From a virus: a DNA stretch of 29,091 nt. The stretch lies in IMG/VR virus record IMGVR_UViG_3300010354_000432, positions 1 through 29,091 of that record. The stretch is one strand, 5' to 3'. This document shows, one piece after another, positions 16,543-27,100 of the stretch. A program made the translations under genes and the position numbers. The notes beneath the pieces were generated by a model. The model ran no database searches and was not told where the DNA came from. It saw nothing but the letters and a program-made list of their open reading frames with translations. Position 1 is the stretch's first letter. The number at the start of each line of letters is the position of its first letter.

Positions 16543-17538
16543 ATGATAGTAGACCAAGCAGGGGAGATAATTGTAGACTTCTTAACTTTGTCCCCAAGTC
16601 TATCCAAAATACCCTCTGCTTCTGCTATTCTGGACACATCTAATTTTACATTTCAAGCTATTTCGTATGGGAAAGATGCTAGTGCGTTCAATCACCATGC
16701 TCACGCATTTTATGCAGAGGGCTCTAATGCCATAGTTGTTAAATCGTATGAAGGACTAAACGTATCTTCCTATCACTCATCCGCAATCGCCTCATCTATC
16801 CCCGGGTATAAACTACTCCCAGAGTATCCTAACCCCCATGATAAACGCTTAGAGTCTAAGACCTGTAGAACAATTCAAAATGGATTTTCTGGCTTAGACT
16901 TTGGTCAATGCACTAATCATGTAGTTGATAGTGAATTTTTGACTACCTATAGGACACTAGGTTGCTTTGCTCCTTCGGGAGGGATTGATTACTATGTTGT
17001 GGATTCGTTAGATAATTATATTGATAAGGTTATATTCTCAGGAACTATTAGCAGTACTTATAATTATTTTGGTCTTATGGATAAAGCAGGGTTTTTAACT
17101 TTTGCTGCTTTAAACGGTTCTGAAGGTACGGCTGCTGCTGTTGCTGGGCAATTTACTAGTGGGGTACTTATAAATTTACCAAATAACTTTAGTTCTTTAG
17201 GTAAAGTTCCCGTGGTCTGGAGATTAGATGCTGGGGATGCCGGAGCCTTGCTATTATATGGAGGAGTATATCATTTAGGGTTGTGGTGCTTAGATATTAA
17301 AGCTATGCTGGCAGAGGGGTATACACCACCTTTTTCTTTTGATGCCCTAAATAATATAAGAAAATATCGTCTTTTTGCTAAAAAGACATTTAACAAAGAT
17401 CTTTTATATATAAATGATGGTACGGGTTTGGCTGCTGGGTATGGAGGATTTGAAGTATTGTTTAATAATGGAAATCCTCCTTATGATGCTTCTTGGGGTA
17501 AGTATATTCTATATCAATGGACAATAAGGTTTTTATAA
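16543..17538 (+). CDS. Tail structural protein, probable fibre/baseplate adaptor, 331 aa
   Basis: This 331-aa protein begins with a short beta segment and a His-rich patch (FNHHAHAFYAEG, residues about 64-75). The C-terminal part has VYHLGLWCLDIKAML, then PPFSFDALNNIRKYRLFAKK, and the protein ends in YILYQWTIRFL. I recognise this end as typical of a virion structural protein found beside the fibre genes in T4-like marine phages, with unknown detailed role. It resembles the end of the next protein (LGLF ... NIRKS ... IRWTLNF). Despite similar length to T4 gp8 (334 aa) I see no gp8 motif. The start directly follows the wedge gene, with a weak GAG-type ribosome site. A role in joining fibres to wedges is an inference from position. 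Confidence 0.58.
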   Translation: MIVDQAGEIIVDFLTLSPSLSKIPSASAILDTSNFTFQAISYGKDASAFNHHAHAFYAEGSNAIVVKSYEGLNVSSYHSSAIASSIPGYKLLPEYPNPHDKRLESKTCRTIQNGFSGLDFGQCTNHVVDSEFLTTYRTLGCFAPSGGIDYYVVDSLDNYIDKVIFSGTISSTYNYFGLMDKAGFLTFAALNGSEGTAAAVAGQFTSGVLINLPNNFSSLGKVPVVWRLDAGDAGALLLYGGVYHLGLWCLDIKAMLAEGYTPPFSFDALNNIRKYRLFAKKTFNKDLLYINDGTGLAAGYGGFEVLFNNGNPPYDASWGKYILYQWTIRFL

Positions 17539-18144
17539 ATGAACATATTCGATTATTTAAATATTAATGGTCATGTAACGGTTCACAAAGTCCTAGACAA
17601 TGGGGCAGAGGAACTTGTTTATGATGATCATAACGTTATTGTTTCAGGTATGGGAGTTGCCCTTTCTTGCTTCTTTGGTCTTTCTGGATCTACTTCTGTT
17701 CTTGATTACCAGATAGATAGATTTCAAATAGGAGTATCTGGTCAACAAGAGTTTGAGGTTAGCTCAACTTATAGATTAACTGGGCCTCTGTCTAGTGCTG
17801 AGGAATACACCGGAATCACTGGAGAGCTTGTTGCAGCCTCAGGAAATCAATTTGCTAATACATTTCAAGCTGGAACTATTTGGTATAGCTTGATACCTGC
17901 ACACAATGTTACTAGAATTAGTGACAAATCTGTTAGGTACACTTTAGTTATAGATAAAGATTCCTGTAACAATCTTAGTCGTGATGGGGACGAAGCTTAC
18001 ATAAATGAGCTTGGGTTGTTTATGAAAAATCCTTTTAATTATTCTCCCCATCTTGCTCCCATTTTGGTTGCTTATAAAGTAATATCCAATATCAGAAAGT
18101 CCAATGATTTTGGTTTAATAATTAGATGGACTTTAAATTTTTAA
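17539..18144 (+). CDS. Tail-fibre adaptor-like structural protein, 201 aa
   Basis: The N-terminal part reads GHVTVHKVLDNGAEELVY, then HNVIVSGMGVALSCFFG, a beta strand followed by an asparagine-led helix. The centre has IDRFQIGVSGQQEFEVSSTY. The C-terminal part has YINELGLFMKNPFN, LVAYKVISNIRKS and the final strand LIIRWTLNF. The E-L-G-L-F ... AY ... K ... W sequence order is the same as in the N-terminal attachment domains of many phage tail fibres, where a G-L-F turn seats the fibre on the baseplate. The gene is sandwiched between a related structural gene and the beta-helix fibre gene. A role as connector between baseplate and fibre is an inference. An AAGG ribosome site precedes the ATG, which starts directly after the previous stop. 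Confidence 0.58.
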   Translation: MNIFDYLNINGHVTVHKVLDNGAEELVYDDHNVIVSGMGVALSCFFGLSGSTSVLDYQIDRFQIGVSGQQEFEVSSTYRLTGPLSSAEEYTGITGELVAASGNQFANTFQAGTIWYSLIPAHNVTRISDKSVRYTLVIDKDSCNNLSRDGDEAYINELGLFMKNPFNYSPHLAPILVAYKVISNIRKSNDFGLIIRWTLNF

Positions 18145-18152
18145 GGTAAGCT

Positions 18153-21100
18153 ATGGTATTTTTACATAACGACTTTTACACTGCTAGCGGTTCCGTAAAA
18201 CTTTATCATTCTTGGACTGACAAAGTAACTAAGTTTGATACAAGCAGTTTTTATAATTGGGAACAAGATAACTTACCTTTATATGACTTAGATGAAAGAA
18301 CTTATTATTTATGGGAACAGTTAGGTCACCCCACTTCTAGCCTTCCCGGCGTGGCTCTTGTCGTTTCCGGTGGTGGAGACCCTTCAGAGTATGAGTACAA
18401 TAGGAACAATTTTGAAACCTTAAGTGCCGCAGTCGCAGCCCTACCTCAGGTATTAAACTACCCAGTAATAATTGAGATATGTAATAAAGGAGATTTAGGA
18501 GAATTAAACTTAAAGAATATAAAGTGTGGGCCTGCCGGATCTCTAGAAATAGTTAACAAAGTATTTGCAAAAGCAGAACCTGACTTTAATACAATTCCAT
18601 TACACACGGGAACTGCTTATGGTGGCGATCCATATAATTTAATAGGCTCTCTTTCAGGTGCAGCTTCGTCCCTAACTTACAATGTTTCTTTTACTGCAAG
18701 AAAACATTTATTAGATTCTAAATCAGAGTTTTTAAATAAAAATATATTTGACACAACTTCTTTAGCAAGTATTGAAGGCGAGTTAAATGGCTTTGTTACT
18801 GTAATTGCTGAGGAGTTGAATACAAGAGCTACTTACTTTACAAAGTCTACTTCAATAGGAACAAATGTAAATGTTTTAGATCTTCTTCCTTTTGAAAAAA
18901 CTTCTGAAGCCATTAATGATCATTTGATTGATACTTACGATATTAGTGCTTATGATAAAGAAACTGAATCATTATTCGTAACAGGGCTCACAGCCGAAGA
19001 CTCTACCTTAAATAGGATGCTGGGTCTTTTTTATGGGAATAACTGTTCTAAAGTAGTCATCACAAATTGTGATGGTCCAATTTACATTAGAAACATTTTT
19101 GTTGATGGAGACGGTTACAATTCTAGAAATAAGAACGGATTTGAAATAACTAATTCTAGAGATGTATATTTAGAAAATTGTGTAAGCGTAAAAAATACTA
19201 ATGCAGGATTTAATATATTAAATTCTAAAGTTATAATAACCAGAGGTATTGGTGCTTATAGAAATTATAATTATATAAACGATGATAGACTTATTGATGC
19301 TAGTAGCGATTCAAATCTTTACAGGGATATCAGAGACTTCGCAGCGGGCCTAATTGCAACAAACTCTGATATCCAGTTTAGCTCTACATCTAGTTTTGAG
19401 AGATTAGCTTTTGAACAAGATTCAGTATTTAGCGCAGTAAGTGCAATAGGATCCTTACAATATGGTCTTAATTATCCTATAAATTTTAGCCGAAATGCTA
19501 ATGGGATAGTGTTGATTAATTCAAATCTTTATGGTGGTGTCCCCGGAGCTTCCTCTACATCCTTGGTTTGTGAACTAAACAATCTTTGTGGTCTTAGGAC
19601 TTTAAATTCAACAATAACGTGGGATGGGAGATTAAAAGTCAGACAAAATACTGTTGGTCTACTCTCTGAAAATTCAAACTTAGTTTTAGATAAATATACT
19701 ATTAGAGAGAATACTAGAGTAGGAATGTTATTGAATAAGAGTAATCTTCTTTACAATAAGAATTTAATTAAACCCTTGTCCACAGAAAAACAATTCAATT
19801 TTAATTTTAATGGACAACATTTAAGATTAAATGGATCTACTTATTCTTATGTAAAAGCTGAATCTATACCTATAAAATACGATAGACACTCTTTCCTAAA
19901 TTGCAACGAAAAATCTATTCATTTAGATAATACATCTAAACTAAATTTAGTACATGCATACGTTAGGTCTAGACAAGACATAGCTGGGCAAGCTACCAGA
20001 TTTGGAGATCCAGTTTGTATTGAAAATAATTCTAATGCTGTTTTTAAAGGATCTAAGGATTGTGCAACTACAATTTTTGGAAGGGTGTCCGATCAAAGAT
20101 ATGGTTGTGGAGTTTATGCAAATAAAAATTCTTCTATAGAATTTCAGGGTCCTACAGCAATCGCTCAATATGGAATCGATGGACTGGCGGAAAATAATTC
20201 CGTTATAAATTTTAATCCTCACAAGGATGAAACTTCTAAAGAATTACAAGTAAAAGAATTTAACTTAAGTGATTCTGGAAATCACACAATGGTTGAATTG
20301 CATTCAACTAGAGCTTGCCTAGTTGCAAATAAAAATTCCATAATAAACATGGAAGATTTAGGTGATTATGCTGTTTGCTGGGAGAGAAGTGAAGCAGGGA
20401 CCATAGCTTTAGCAAGTGGATTGGATTATGATTCTAATAGTATAAGCGAATACGTTTCCGGTGGGTTTATACAATTTTATCCAAATCCTATGGATGATAC
20501 TGGTGTCGGTTCTTTAGCTACAACTTCTAATCAATCATTTAGTGTATCAACGGTAGGAGACCTTCCAGCTTTTTATTATATGCTTAATAGAGGGGAATCT
20601 TTTAATGTATTTAGCTCTATAACTCACGGAGGAGTTTGTGTTAGAGCACTAGCAGATAGCGTTGTGAACATAAAAAATGTCAATTTCCCAGCAGGCTTCT
20701 GGAATCCATCCGGTGTATTCTTTGATTCAAGCACCGACCCAGAGAATGGAGGGTTCTGTTCTTGGTTATTTATTTGGAATATTGCAGACACTTCTAAATT
20801 ATTTGCATCATACTGTTCAGTAAGTTCACTATTCCCTGCTTCTGTTGGTTATCATGGTCCCTACGCAGTATGGTTGTCTTCACTACAGAGTAATGGAACT
20901 TTAAGTGGAACTATAGTATCTGCTGCACAACCTACTAATTATGATCCTTACTTAGGTACTTGTTCTTTATTAGACTTTGCAGGATCGGGACCCGATACAG
21001 TGGCTTTCTTTACATCTTCCTTTGCTAATCAAGGCCCCTTTAGATTGTTCTTCTCCACAGATCCTGCAGTAAATACACTAGCACTTGTTTCTGGGTCTTA

Positions 21101-21566
21101 CTTCTCTTCATTAGGTGGTAATTACTTTGATTATGGTTGGATACCTCAAGTATTCTCTCAAGGGTATTACCCTCCCGGATATTTGTCTTCTGTATCTAGC
21201 ACAAGTTATTTACATAAAAGCTTGCTTAGATTCACTGGAAATCCAAGAGTGTACAGCACTTCTGGTATATTCAGACCTACCGATGGTTACATTGCTTATG
21301 ATTCTGGCTCTACGGATATACCAATATCGCCAAACTATGCGGGTGTCTTACAAGCTGGATTAAGTCCTAGAGTTTTCTTAGACGAATCTGCTGCTAATAT
21401 ATTTGCAAATGCTCGACATTGCGCGGCGGGTAAATCAGGTGCTCCAAAAGTAGTATCAATTTATTATCCACATTCAGAAGTATATGGTGATTCTAACTAT
21501 GATAACAAGATTGTGGGACTCGGAATAACAACCCTAAATTCATTTGATTTAAGTAGGGATAACTAA
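18153..21566 (+). CDS. Beta-helix tail fibre/spike-type structural protein, 1137 aa
   Basis: Residues about 30-63 hold a docking-type N-terminus, SSFYNWEQDNLPLYDLDERT followed by YYLWEQLGHPTSS, which I associate with T4-like marine phage virion proteins. Residues about 300-690 are many short Asn/Ser-rich turns such as NGFEITNSRDVYLENCVSV, GAYRNYNYI, NTVGLLSENSNLVLDKY and GVYANKNSSIEFQGP. This is the signature of a right-handed parallel beta-helix (pectate-lyase-like), common in tail fibres and tailspikes. The C-terminal third is a separate aromatic and Ser-rich region (YFSSLGGNYFDYGW). No catalytic residues can be assigned, so I cannot say whether it cuts a polysaccharide or only binds. An AAGG ribosome site precedes the start. 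Confidence 0.72.
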   Translation: MVFLHNDFYTASGSVKLYHSWTDKVTKFDTSSFYNWEQDNLPLYDLDERTYYLWEQLGHPTSSLPGVALVVSGGGDPSEYEYNRNNFETLSAAVAALPQVLNYPVIIEICNKGDLGELNLKNIKCGPAGSLEIVNKVFAKAEPDFNTIPLHTGTAYGGDPYNLIGSLSGAASSLTYNVSFTARKHLLDSKSEFLNKNIFDTTSLASIEGELNGFVTVIAEELNTRATYFTKSTSIGTNVNVLDLLPFEKTSEAINDHLIDTYDISAYDKETESLFVTGLTAEDSTLNRMLGLFYGNNCSKVVITNCDGPIYIRNIFVDGDGYNSRNKNGFEITNSRDVYLENCVSVKNTNAGFNILNSKVIITRGIGAYRNYNYINDDRLIDASSDSNLYRDIRDFAAGLIATNSDIQFSSTSSFERLAFEQDSVFSAVSAIGSLQYGLNYPINFSRNANGIVLINSNLYGGVPGASSTSLVCELNNLCGLRTLNSTITWDGRLKVRQNTVGLLSENSNLVLDKYTIRENTRVGMLLNKSNLLYNKNLIKPLSTEKQFNFNFNGQHLRLNGSTYSYVKAESIPIKYDRHSFLNCNEKSIHLDNTSKLNLVHAYVRSRQDIAGQATRFGDPVCIENNSNAVFKGSKDCATTIFGRVSDQRYGCGVYANKNSSIEFQGPTAIAQYGIDGLAENNSVINFNPHKDETSKELQVKEFNLSDSGNHTMVELHSTRACLVANKNSIINMEDLGDYAVCWERSEAGTIALASGLDYDSNSISEYVSGGFIQFYPNPMDDTGVGSLATTSNQSFSVSTVGDLPAFYYMLNRGESFNVFSSITHGGVCVRALADSVVNIKNVNFPAGFWNPSGVFFDSSTDPENGGFCSWLFIWNIADTSKLFASYCSVSSLFPASVGYHGPYAVWLSSLQSNGTLSGTIVSAAQPTNYDPYLGTCSLLDFAGSGPDTVAFFTSSFANQGPFRLFFSTDPAVNTLALVSGSYFSSLGGNYFDYGWIPQVFSQGYYPPGYLSSVSSTSYLHKSLLRFTGNPRVYSTSGIFRPTDGYIAYDSGSTDIPISPNYAGVLQAGLSPRVFLDESAANIFANARHCAAGKSGAPKVVSIYYPHSEVYGDSNYDNKIVGLGITTLNSFDLSRDN

Positions 21567-21567
21567 A

Positions 21568-24156
21568 ATGGCTCAATTAAATATTAATTTTACTAGTCCA
21601 GATAATCCTTTTAGATTTACGGATCCAATTAGAAAATATAAGGAGAATGATCCTTACATTGCTGATGTTGACAATATCCCTATAAAACAATTAGAGGAAA
21701 ACATTCTTTGGATTAAAAATAGTTTAGAGAATGCAACTGTTGATATAGAAGTAAATAATACTTCTACCTCTCAGGGTTTAGCAACAGTAACGAGAGACAA
21801 CTTTATAGAATTAAAACCATTCATAAAAATTGGGGATAGGTCAAATGTTGTTTTCGTTAATCCCGGAAGATTTACAGCAAGAATTAATGATGCTTATAAT
21901 CTAACTCCCTTACAAGTCATTACTAGGATAACGGCAGTTTCCGCTGGAGAACTTAATACTTGGGAAGTAGCTACTGAAACAAATCCAGAACTTTCTGCTG
22001 TTCTAAATAAATTAAAATCGTCTTTAGCCACAGACTCTATTGGCATGAATGGAATGACAGAACGTAGTTTCGTCAATCCTTATACTTATAATCCAGAATT
22101 TATATTTAATTGGACTACTTGGACTCCTAATCAAGGGAATTCTGGCTTTAATAGAAATGAATTTAATCTTCAATCAATTGAAAATTATCCAAACTTCTTT
22201 TCTTTTTTATGGGGAGATAACTCCAATACACAAGAATATCCAACTACCCGAGGGGTATACGAACCATCTGAATTAGAATTGGCTTCTTCTGAGGATCACA
22301 ACTCTCCTAATGGTACTGTTCATAAATTAATTCAATATGGCAGAGACCTATTTTTTGGGGATGCTGACTTTGTTAAACGCTGGAGAGGTGTTGCCAGAAC
22401 TGCTGTCGTAGACGTTCCAGAAGAGTTGAGTATCCCTATATCAAATTTCGAATCTGAAGACTTTAGATACTTTGCTTCAAATGGATCAGTAAATAATAAT
22501 CTGTCAAGTATAGTAAATTCAAGAGTTGATTTATTATTTATTTACTCAAAATCAATTGATCAATCAGAAACTCACATATCTCAATATGATTTAACTACAG
22601 CAAGTGGTGACTTTGGAAACTCTCCAACTAATAGTGTACCAAAAAAATTAATAAAAGCAGAGTTAGGAATAATTCAAGGTGCTGGGTTAGAAGTTTCTTA
22701 TGAAACTGGTTCCCGATGGTTCTTTGCTAACCCAGATGGATCTACTTCAAGACCTGAGATTCTGGCCCAAGCAGCAGATCAAATTAATACTAATTTAGGA
22801 TTTACTAGCTTAGGTGTTCATGGTTCATTCCCAGCACCTGATGATTTAATGAATATTTCTCCTTTGCTGGCTGAGTGGCTACCTAATCGTCATATTGCTT
22901 TAGTGGGACAAACAATATTGCCCATAGCATACATTGTTGTCAGAAAAGATTCTAAAGTTAATAATGTTCAAGTAATTAATACAGCAGATATCATTGACAT
23001 TAGACCTTTCTTTAGGACTACAGAGCTTGCTTATAATGAGAGAGCAGGTATTGCTGCGGCAATACCCTCTGTTTCTTTAATGAATCCTGTAGCCACAGAG
23101 TCTTTTGTAAAATATGAATTAAATAAATTAAAAGAATTAATACCAGAGCCTATTACAAGTACTACTTCAGAACCAAATGTACCATTACTATCAAATCAAT
23201 TTAATATAATAAACATCTCTTGTTCTACAGATAAATTAATTACTATAGGAAAAGGTGGTGCTACAAGAACGATTGATAGATATTTTGGTGGTCGAAGGTT
23301 TGGATTGTGGCCCAATCTTGGTATAGATAATAGTGTAACAGGAGTATACTCCAATGCTCAAGCTATAGACGAAGGACAATTATCTATTGCATTAACCGCT
23401 TGGAAAAATAATTCTACAGTTAATCAAATACCAGACGGAGTTTATAGTATACCAATACCTCAAGAAGGTGGGTTTGTTACTTATTTTGATAACGTAAAAC
23501 TTTTTCTTTTTACTTTAGAAAACGTCCCAGCATTATTAGGTTCTGTAAGTGGTTTAGGGACTTGGGATTTGTTAATAGATGCTGTAAAACCAAAAGCATT
23601 TAATACACCTGTACAAACTCCAAGAGATTTACGAGGTTACCCTAAAGTTTTACCACCAATTCCTAGAATAAAAAGTGGTAGTAATACTAACTATGCTGAA
23701 TTCGTAAATGGAGCAAACTTTGGTGCCTCCAGACCTAAGATAGGACCTAGTGCTCAGTTTCCTAGTCTGTACTTCTCAACTGAGTGGACTATAGGACAAA
23801 GGTCTGATGATCCTGATTATTCCAGATGGATGACTCCCGATACCAACACAGAAACAAAAGTTATTGGTGCTGTAGATAGTGGAGTTATCCGTCCGGGTTG
23901 GAAGGTTTTTAATGACTTTGATGGATATGCACTTTATAACTCAGACTTTCAAACAGTTGCTATAGTTTCTAAAACAAGAAATCAAGCCCCAACAATTTTG
24001 GACCCAGCTACAGGCATAACAGTAGAAAGATTGTATAAGCCACAAATAGAATTTTATAGAAATAATAGTGTTGATGTAAGAGTAGCTCTGCTGGTAAGTA
24101 ATAGAATTTTATTAAAAGAAATTGAACTAACTTTGCATAACATGAGAGTATCATAA
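21568..24156 (+). CDS. Large virion structural protein, 862 aa, with shared docking motif
   Basis: The N-terminus has PFRFTDPIRKYKENDPYIAD followed by VDNIPIKQLEENILWIKNSL, which lines up with DNLPLYDLDERTYYLWEQLG of the preceding fibre protein; this suggests both dock on the same ring in the same way. The middle has IINTADIIDIRPFFRT-like sequence (residues about 470-490: NTADIIDIRPFFRTTELAYN), then ERAGIAAAIPSVSLMNPVA and a helix, which I associate with T4-like marine phage structural proteins. Long beta-rich segments lie between. The C-terminus ends in ILLKEIELTLHNMRVS. No enzymatic motif is seen. Position suggests a peripheral baseplate or short-fibre protein. The ribosome site is AGGG, 1 nt gap to the previous gene. 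Confidence 0.6.
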   Translation: MAQLNINFTSPDNPFRFTDPIRKYKENDPYIADVDNIPIKQLEENILWIKNSLENATVDIEVNNTSTSQGLATVTRDNFIELKPFIKIGDRSNVVFVNPGRFTARINDAYNLTPLQVITRITAVSAGELNTWEVATETNPELSAVLNKLKSSLATDSIGMNGMTERSFVNPYTYNPEFIFNWTTWTPNQGNSGFNRNEFNLQSIENYPNFFSFLWGDNSNTQEYPTTRGVYEPSELELASSEDHNSPNGTVHKLIQYGRDLFFGDADFVKRWRGVARTAVVDVPEELSIPISNFESEDFRYFASNGSVNNNLSSIVNSRVDLLFIYSKSIDQSETHISQYDLTTASGDFGNSPTNSVPKKLIKAELGIIQGAGLEVSYETGSRWFFANPDGSTSRPEILAQAADQINTNLGFTSLGVHGSFPAPDDLMNISPLLAEWLPNRHIALVGQTILPIAYIVVRKDSKVNNVQVINTADIIDIRPFFRTTELAYNERAGIAAAIPSVSLMNPVATESFVKYELNKLKELIPEPITSTTSEPNVPLLSNQFNIINISCSTDKLITIGKGGATRTIDRYFGGRRFGLWPNLGIDNSVTGVYSNAQAIDEGQLSIALTAWKNNSTVNQIPDGVYSIPIPQEGGFVTYFDNVKLFLFTLENVPALLGSVSGLGTWDLLIDAVKPKAFNTPVQTPRDLRGYPKVLPPIPRIKSGSNTNYAEFVNGANFGASRPKIGPSAQFPSLYFSTEWTIGQRSDDPDYSRWMTPDTNTETKVIGAVDSGVIRPGWKVFNDFDGYALYNSDFQTVAIVSKTRNQAPTILDPATGITVERLYKPQIEFYRNNSVDVRVALLVSNRILLKEIELTLHNMRVS

Positions 24157-24160
24157 ATTT

Positions 24161-27100
24161 ATGCCGACTACTCCCCGGGTTTTTAACTGTGGTGAATTTA
24201 AACCATTTAGGTACTTTCCACTACCAGTCCCGGGAGGTGGAGCAGGGTCCATTGTAATATATGGCCCTACTGGACCTGTAGACCCTTGGGTACCTCAACC
24301 ATCTGAGCGGTGGGTTTGTGTTTGTAAATCCGAAATTACACCTTTAGGAGGTTGTACAGAAAGAGCTAGCAGAGAGTGTGTTAGAATAGAAAATGCTGGA
24401 TCTTACCCTAGATCTGATCAAGTATATGCGTCAAAGGCAGCATGTGAGTCAGGAGCTTTCGATGAAAGACCTTGTCAACTTTCTTTGTTCCAATGTGTAG
24501 AAAACCAACAATCATGCACTCCTCCTTTATATGGAACTATAGTTAACAGAAGGTGTGTTGAGTTACCTCCTGTCCGAGAAAGACCCACTCCTTTTCCACC
24601 AAACATATATGATACTTTAGGAAGATGCAACTTATCTTGTAACACAGTTAATAATTGTGTAAGCAAGCCCGATCCTTTTAAACCAGAAATTAGTAACCCT
24701 GCTGGAACCGAAAGACCTAGACAAGGATATAAGTGTGTAGTATATACCAGTCAGTCGTGCCCTGATAATAACAGCGTTCAAATATCTATCAGAAGATGCG
24801 TACCTTGTGTTTATGATGGGTCTGATCCAGAATGTATTTATAACACAGAGTCTACCTGCACTCAAGCATGTCAAAATGATAGTTGTAGGTATAAATGTGT
24901 AGAATATACCAGAGAATGTCCCTTACCTCCTTTACAGGTTACTGGGACTATCTGTCAACAATGTAAATATGATCCTTATGATCCTACTACTGCTAGTTGT
25001 AATAAACAACAAGGATGTAATGGAAGTTGTTTTGAGGCTAGGTGTACTGATATAACAGTAACAAGTGTAGGGAGCGTTGGAGTCTACACTCCTCCCAGAC
25101 CTGTAGATACGGGTATTGTTCTAAACGATCCTTATTTAGTAAGATATAAAGGAGTTGTTGAAAGAGGCATTCCATCCTGTAGACAATGCACTCAGACAGA
25201 GATTTATAATCTTAACGGAGCTACAACATGCCGTTATACTAGTTTGCAGCAGTGTATTGAATTGTTTTTAATGGTAAGTAACCAGCCGTTTGATCCAGTT
25301 AATCCATTAAATTTAACTGGAGTAGACGCTACAGTTGAAGTTGATTTAGGGTTAAATCAACAAAACTCTATTTCAAAAGAACTTTTTGTAGCAGATAAAA
25401 ATAAAGATACAAATATTTATAATCCTGTTTACAACTTTTTTAGTTATCAACCAAACACAAAAACTTATTACGTTGTTAATCCTTATTACTTAAGTATTTT
25501 TAATAAATATGTATCTAATGAAGTTTACACAGTTTTGTCTAGAAATGCTAAACAAGAAATTTATTGGAATGAAAAATTATTTTCTGATATAACTAACGCT
25601 AAGATTGCAATAAGTCTAAATGTAGATCTATTAAAGGCAATTAATTCACTTCACGGTGTCGATAATACTTTAATAAGTCCAGAAAACATTTTTGCTGCTA
25701 TAAAACAATTACTTTTACAGAACAGGTTAAATGAATTTGATCCAAATTTTTACATAAACTTATCTAACAAACAAAAAAATGATCCTAAGGTTGTGTATAA
25801 ATATAATTCTTCTAAGGATGTTTTAGAAAGAGCAGGGCTAGGAATTCTTTCAGAAGGATCTATTCCAGCAGATGCTAATCAACATACTGATGAAAATAAA
25901 TTTAGATTATTTAGACAAAAGAGATTAAATACAGACATCAATACAAGATTAAAAGTAACAACTGATCAGGACTATGAGATCCCCTATCATGATGCGGGGC
26001 TTGCAATATATCAAACGGATGCCTCCACATTAGAAACTTTTATCCCAATGGGAACAGGTGACGGTTACTTCCTTCCTTACTACAATGAAGAAGAAGTTAT
26101 TAAGATACCTTTGAATACAGAAATAGCTAGAGCTTTATATGTTCCTCAAAATGTTCGTTACGCTGCTTTAAAAGCATTTAGAGAAACACCTGACATTATA
26201 TTTAATGTTTCTTCATTAGAAAACCAACACGAATTTATTCCTTCTTATGAATTAACTAGTGTACTGTCTCCAATGTACTTTGCGTTAGATCTTTCTAGCA
26301 TAGAAGACCTACCAAAAAGTAATCCTCTTGTTGATAGAATTAAAGCAAAGTATAGATTACTTACAAATGAAGAAGAAATTCAATCTCACGTTTATAATTA
26401 TGGGTTTAGTGTAGTAAGATTAAACTTAGATTATCGGGATCCTTTTGCACATTATGCCAAGGAAACTGGAATATTTGATCTAACCCAAAACGATATTACA
26501 TTCAGATATTTTAATATAAACTTAAGTGGAACTCTTAATGATTCCTCAATATTGACTAGAAGTTTACCTTTTGGAATTGTTGTTATCCCGGGTTGTGGAT
26601 CTAAGCATAATCCCTATCATGGAAAGTCTAAGATAAGCAAAATAAATAATACTTTTGTAGAAAGAAGTTTTATTGGTCAGGCTTCTATAGATTTTTCTAA
26701 TTATTATTCTTATGAGTCTGATGTATTAAGTTCGATATCAACAGAATCATTAGAAATCAATTTACCTGAAGATCATTACGGTTATGCAAATAAATTTTAT
26801 TATGTATACAATCCAACCATGTATATTAATACTTATTTTAATAAAATATATCAATCAACAGAACCAACAAATTTAAATAAGTCTAAACCTGTAACTTCAT
26901 ATTTAGTTAATAATATAATAGACAATTTAATTATCGGTTACAATCCTTTAGAATTAAAATGGTTTGATGTTTATTCAAGATTAAAAGCACAGGAAGTGGC
27001 TGAACTTTTATATGAAGGAACAAAAGACTTTTACAATCTTTTAGAAGGTGGTTGGCGGAGTGTCAACATAAAACCTTTATTAAGGTCAGAAAAAGATAGA

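Noticed and set aside
16543-17538. Reading the 331-aa protein as T4 gp8
   Set aside because: Length agrees, but no gp8 sequence feature could be seen; its C-terminal pattern fits the adaptor-like neighbour better.
21115-21363. 82-aa + strand frame inside the beta-helix fibre gene
   Set aside because: Out of frame within a continuous 1137-aa gene, no ribosome site.
18153-21566. Calling the beta-helix protein a polysaccharide-degrading tailspike
   Set aside because: The fold pattern fits, but no catalytic residues can be identified by eye, so an enzyme claim is not supported.
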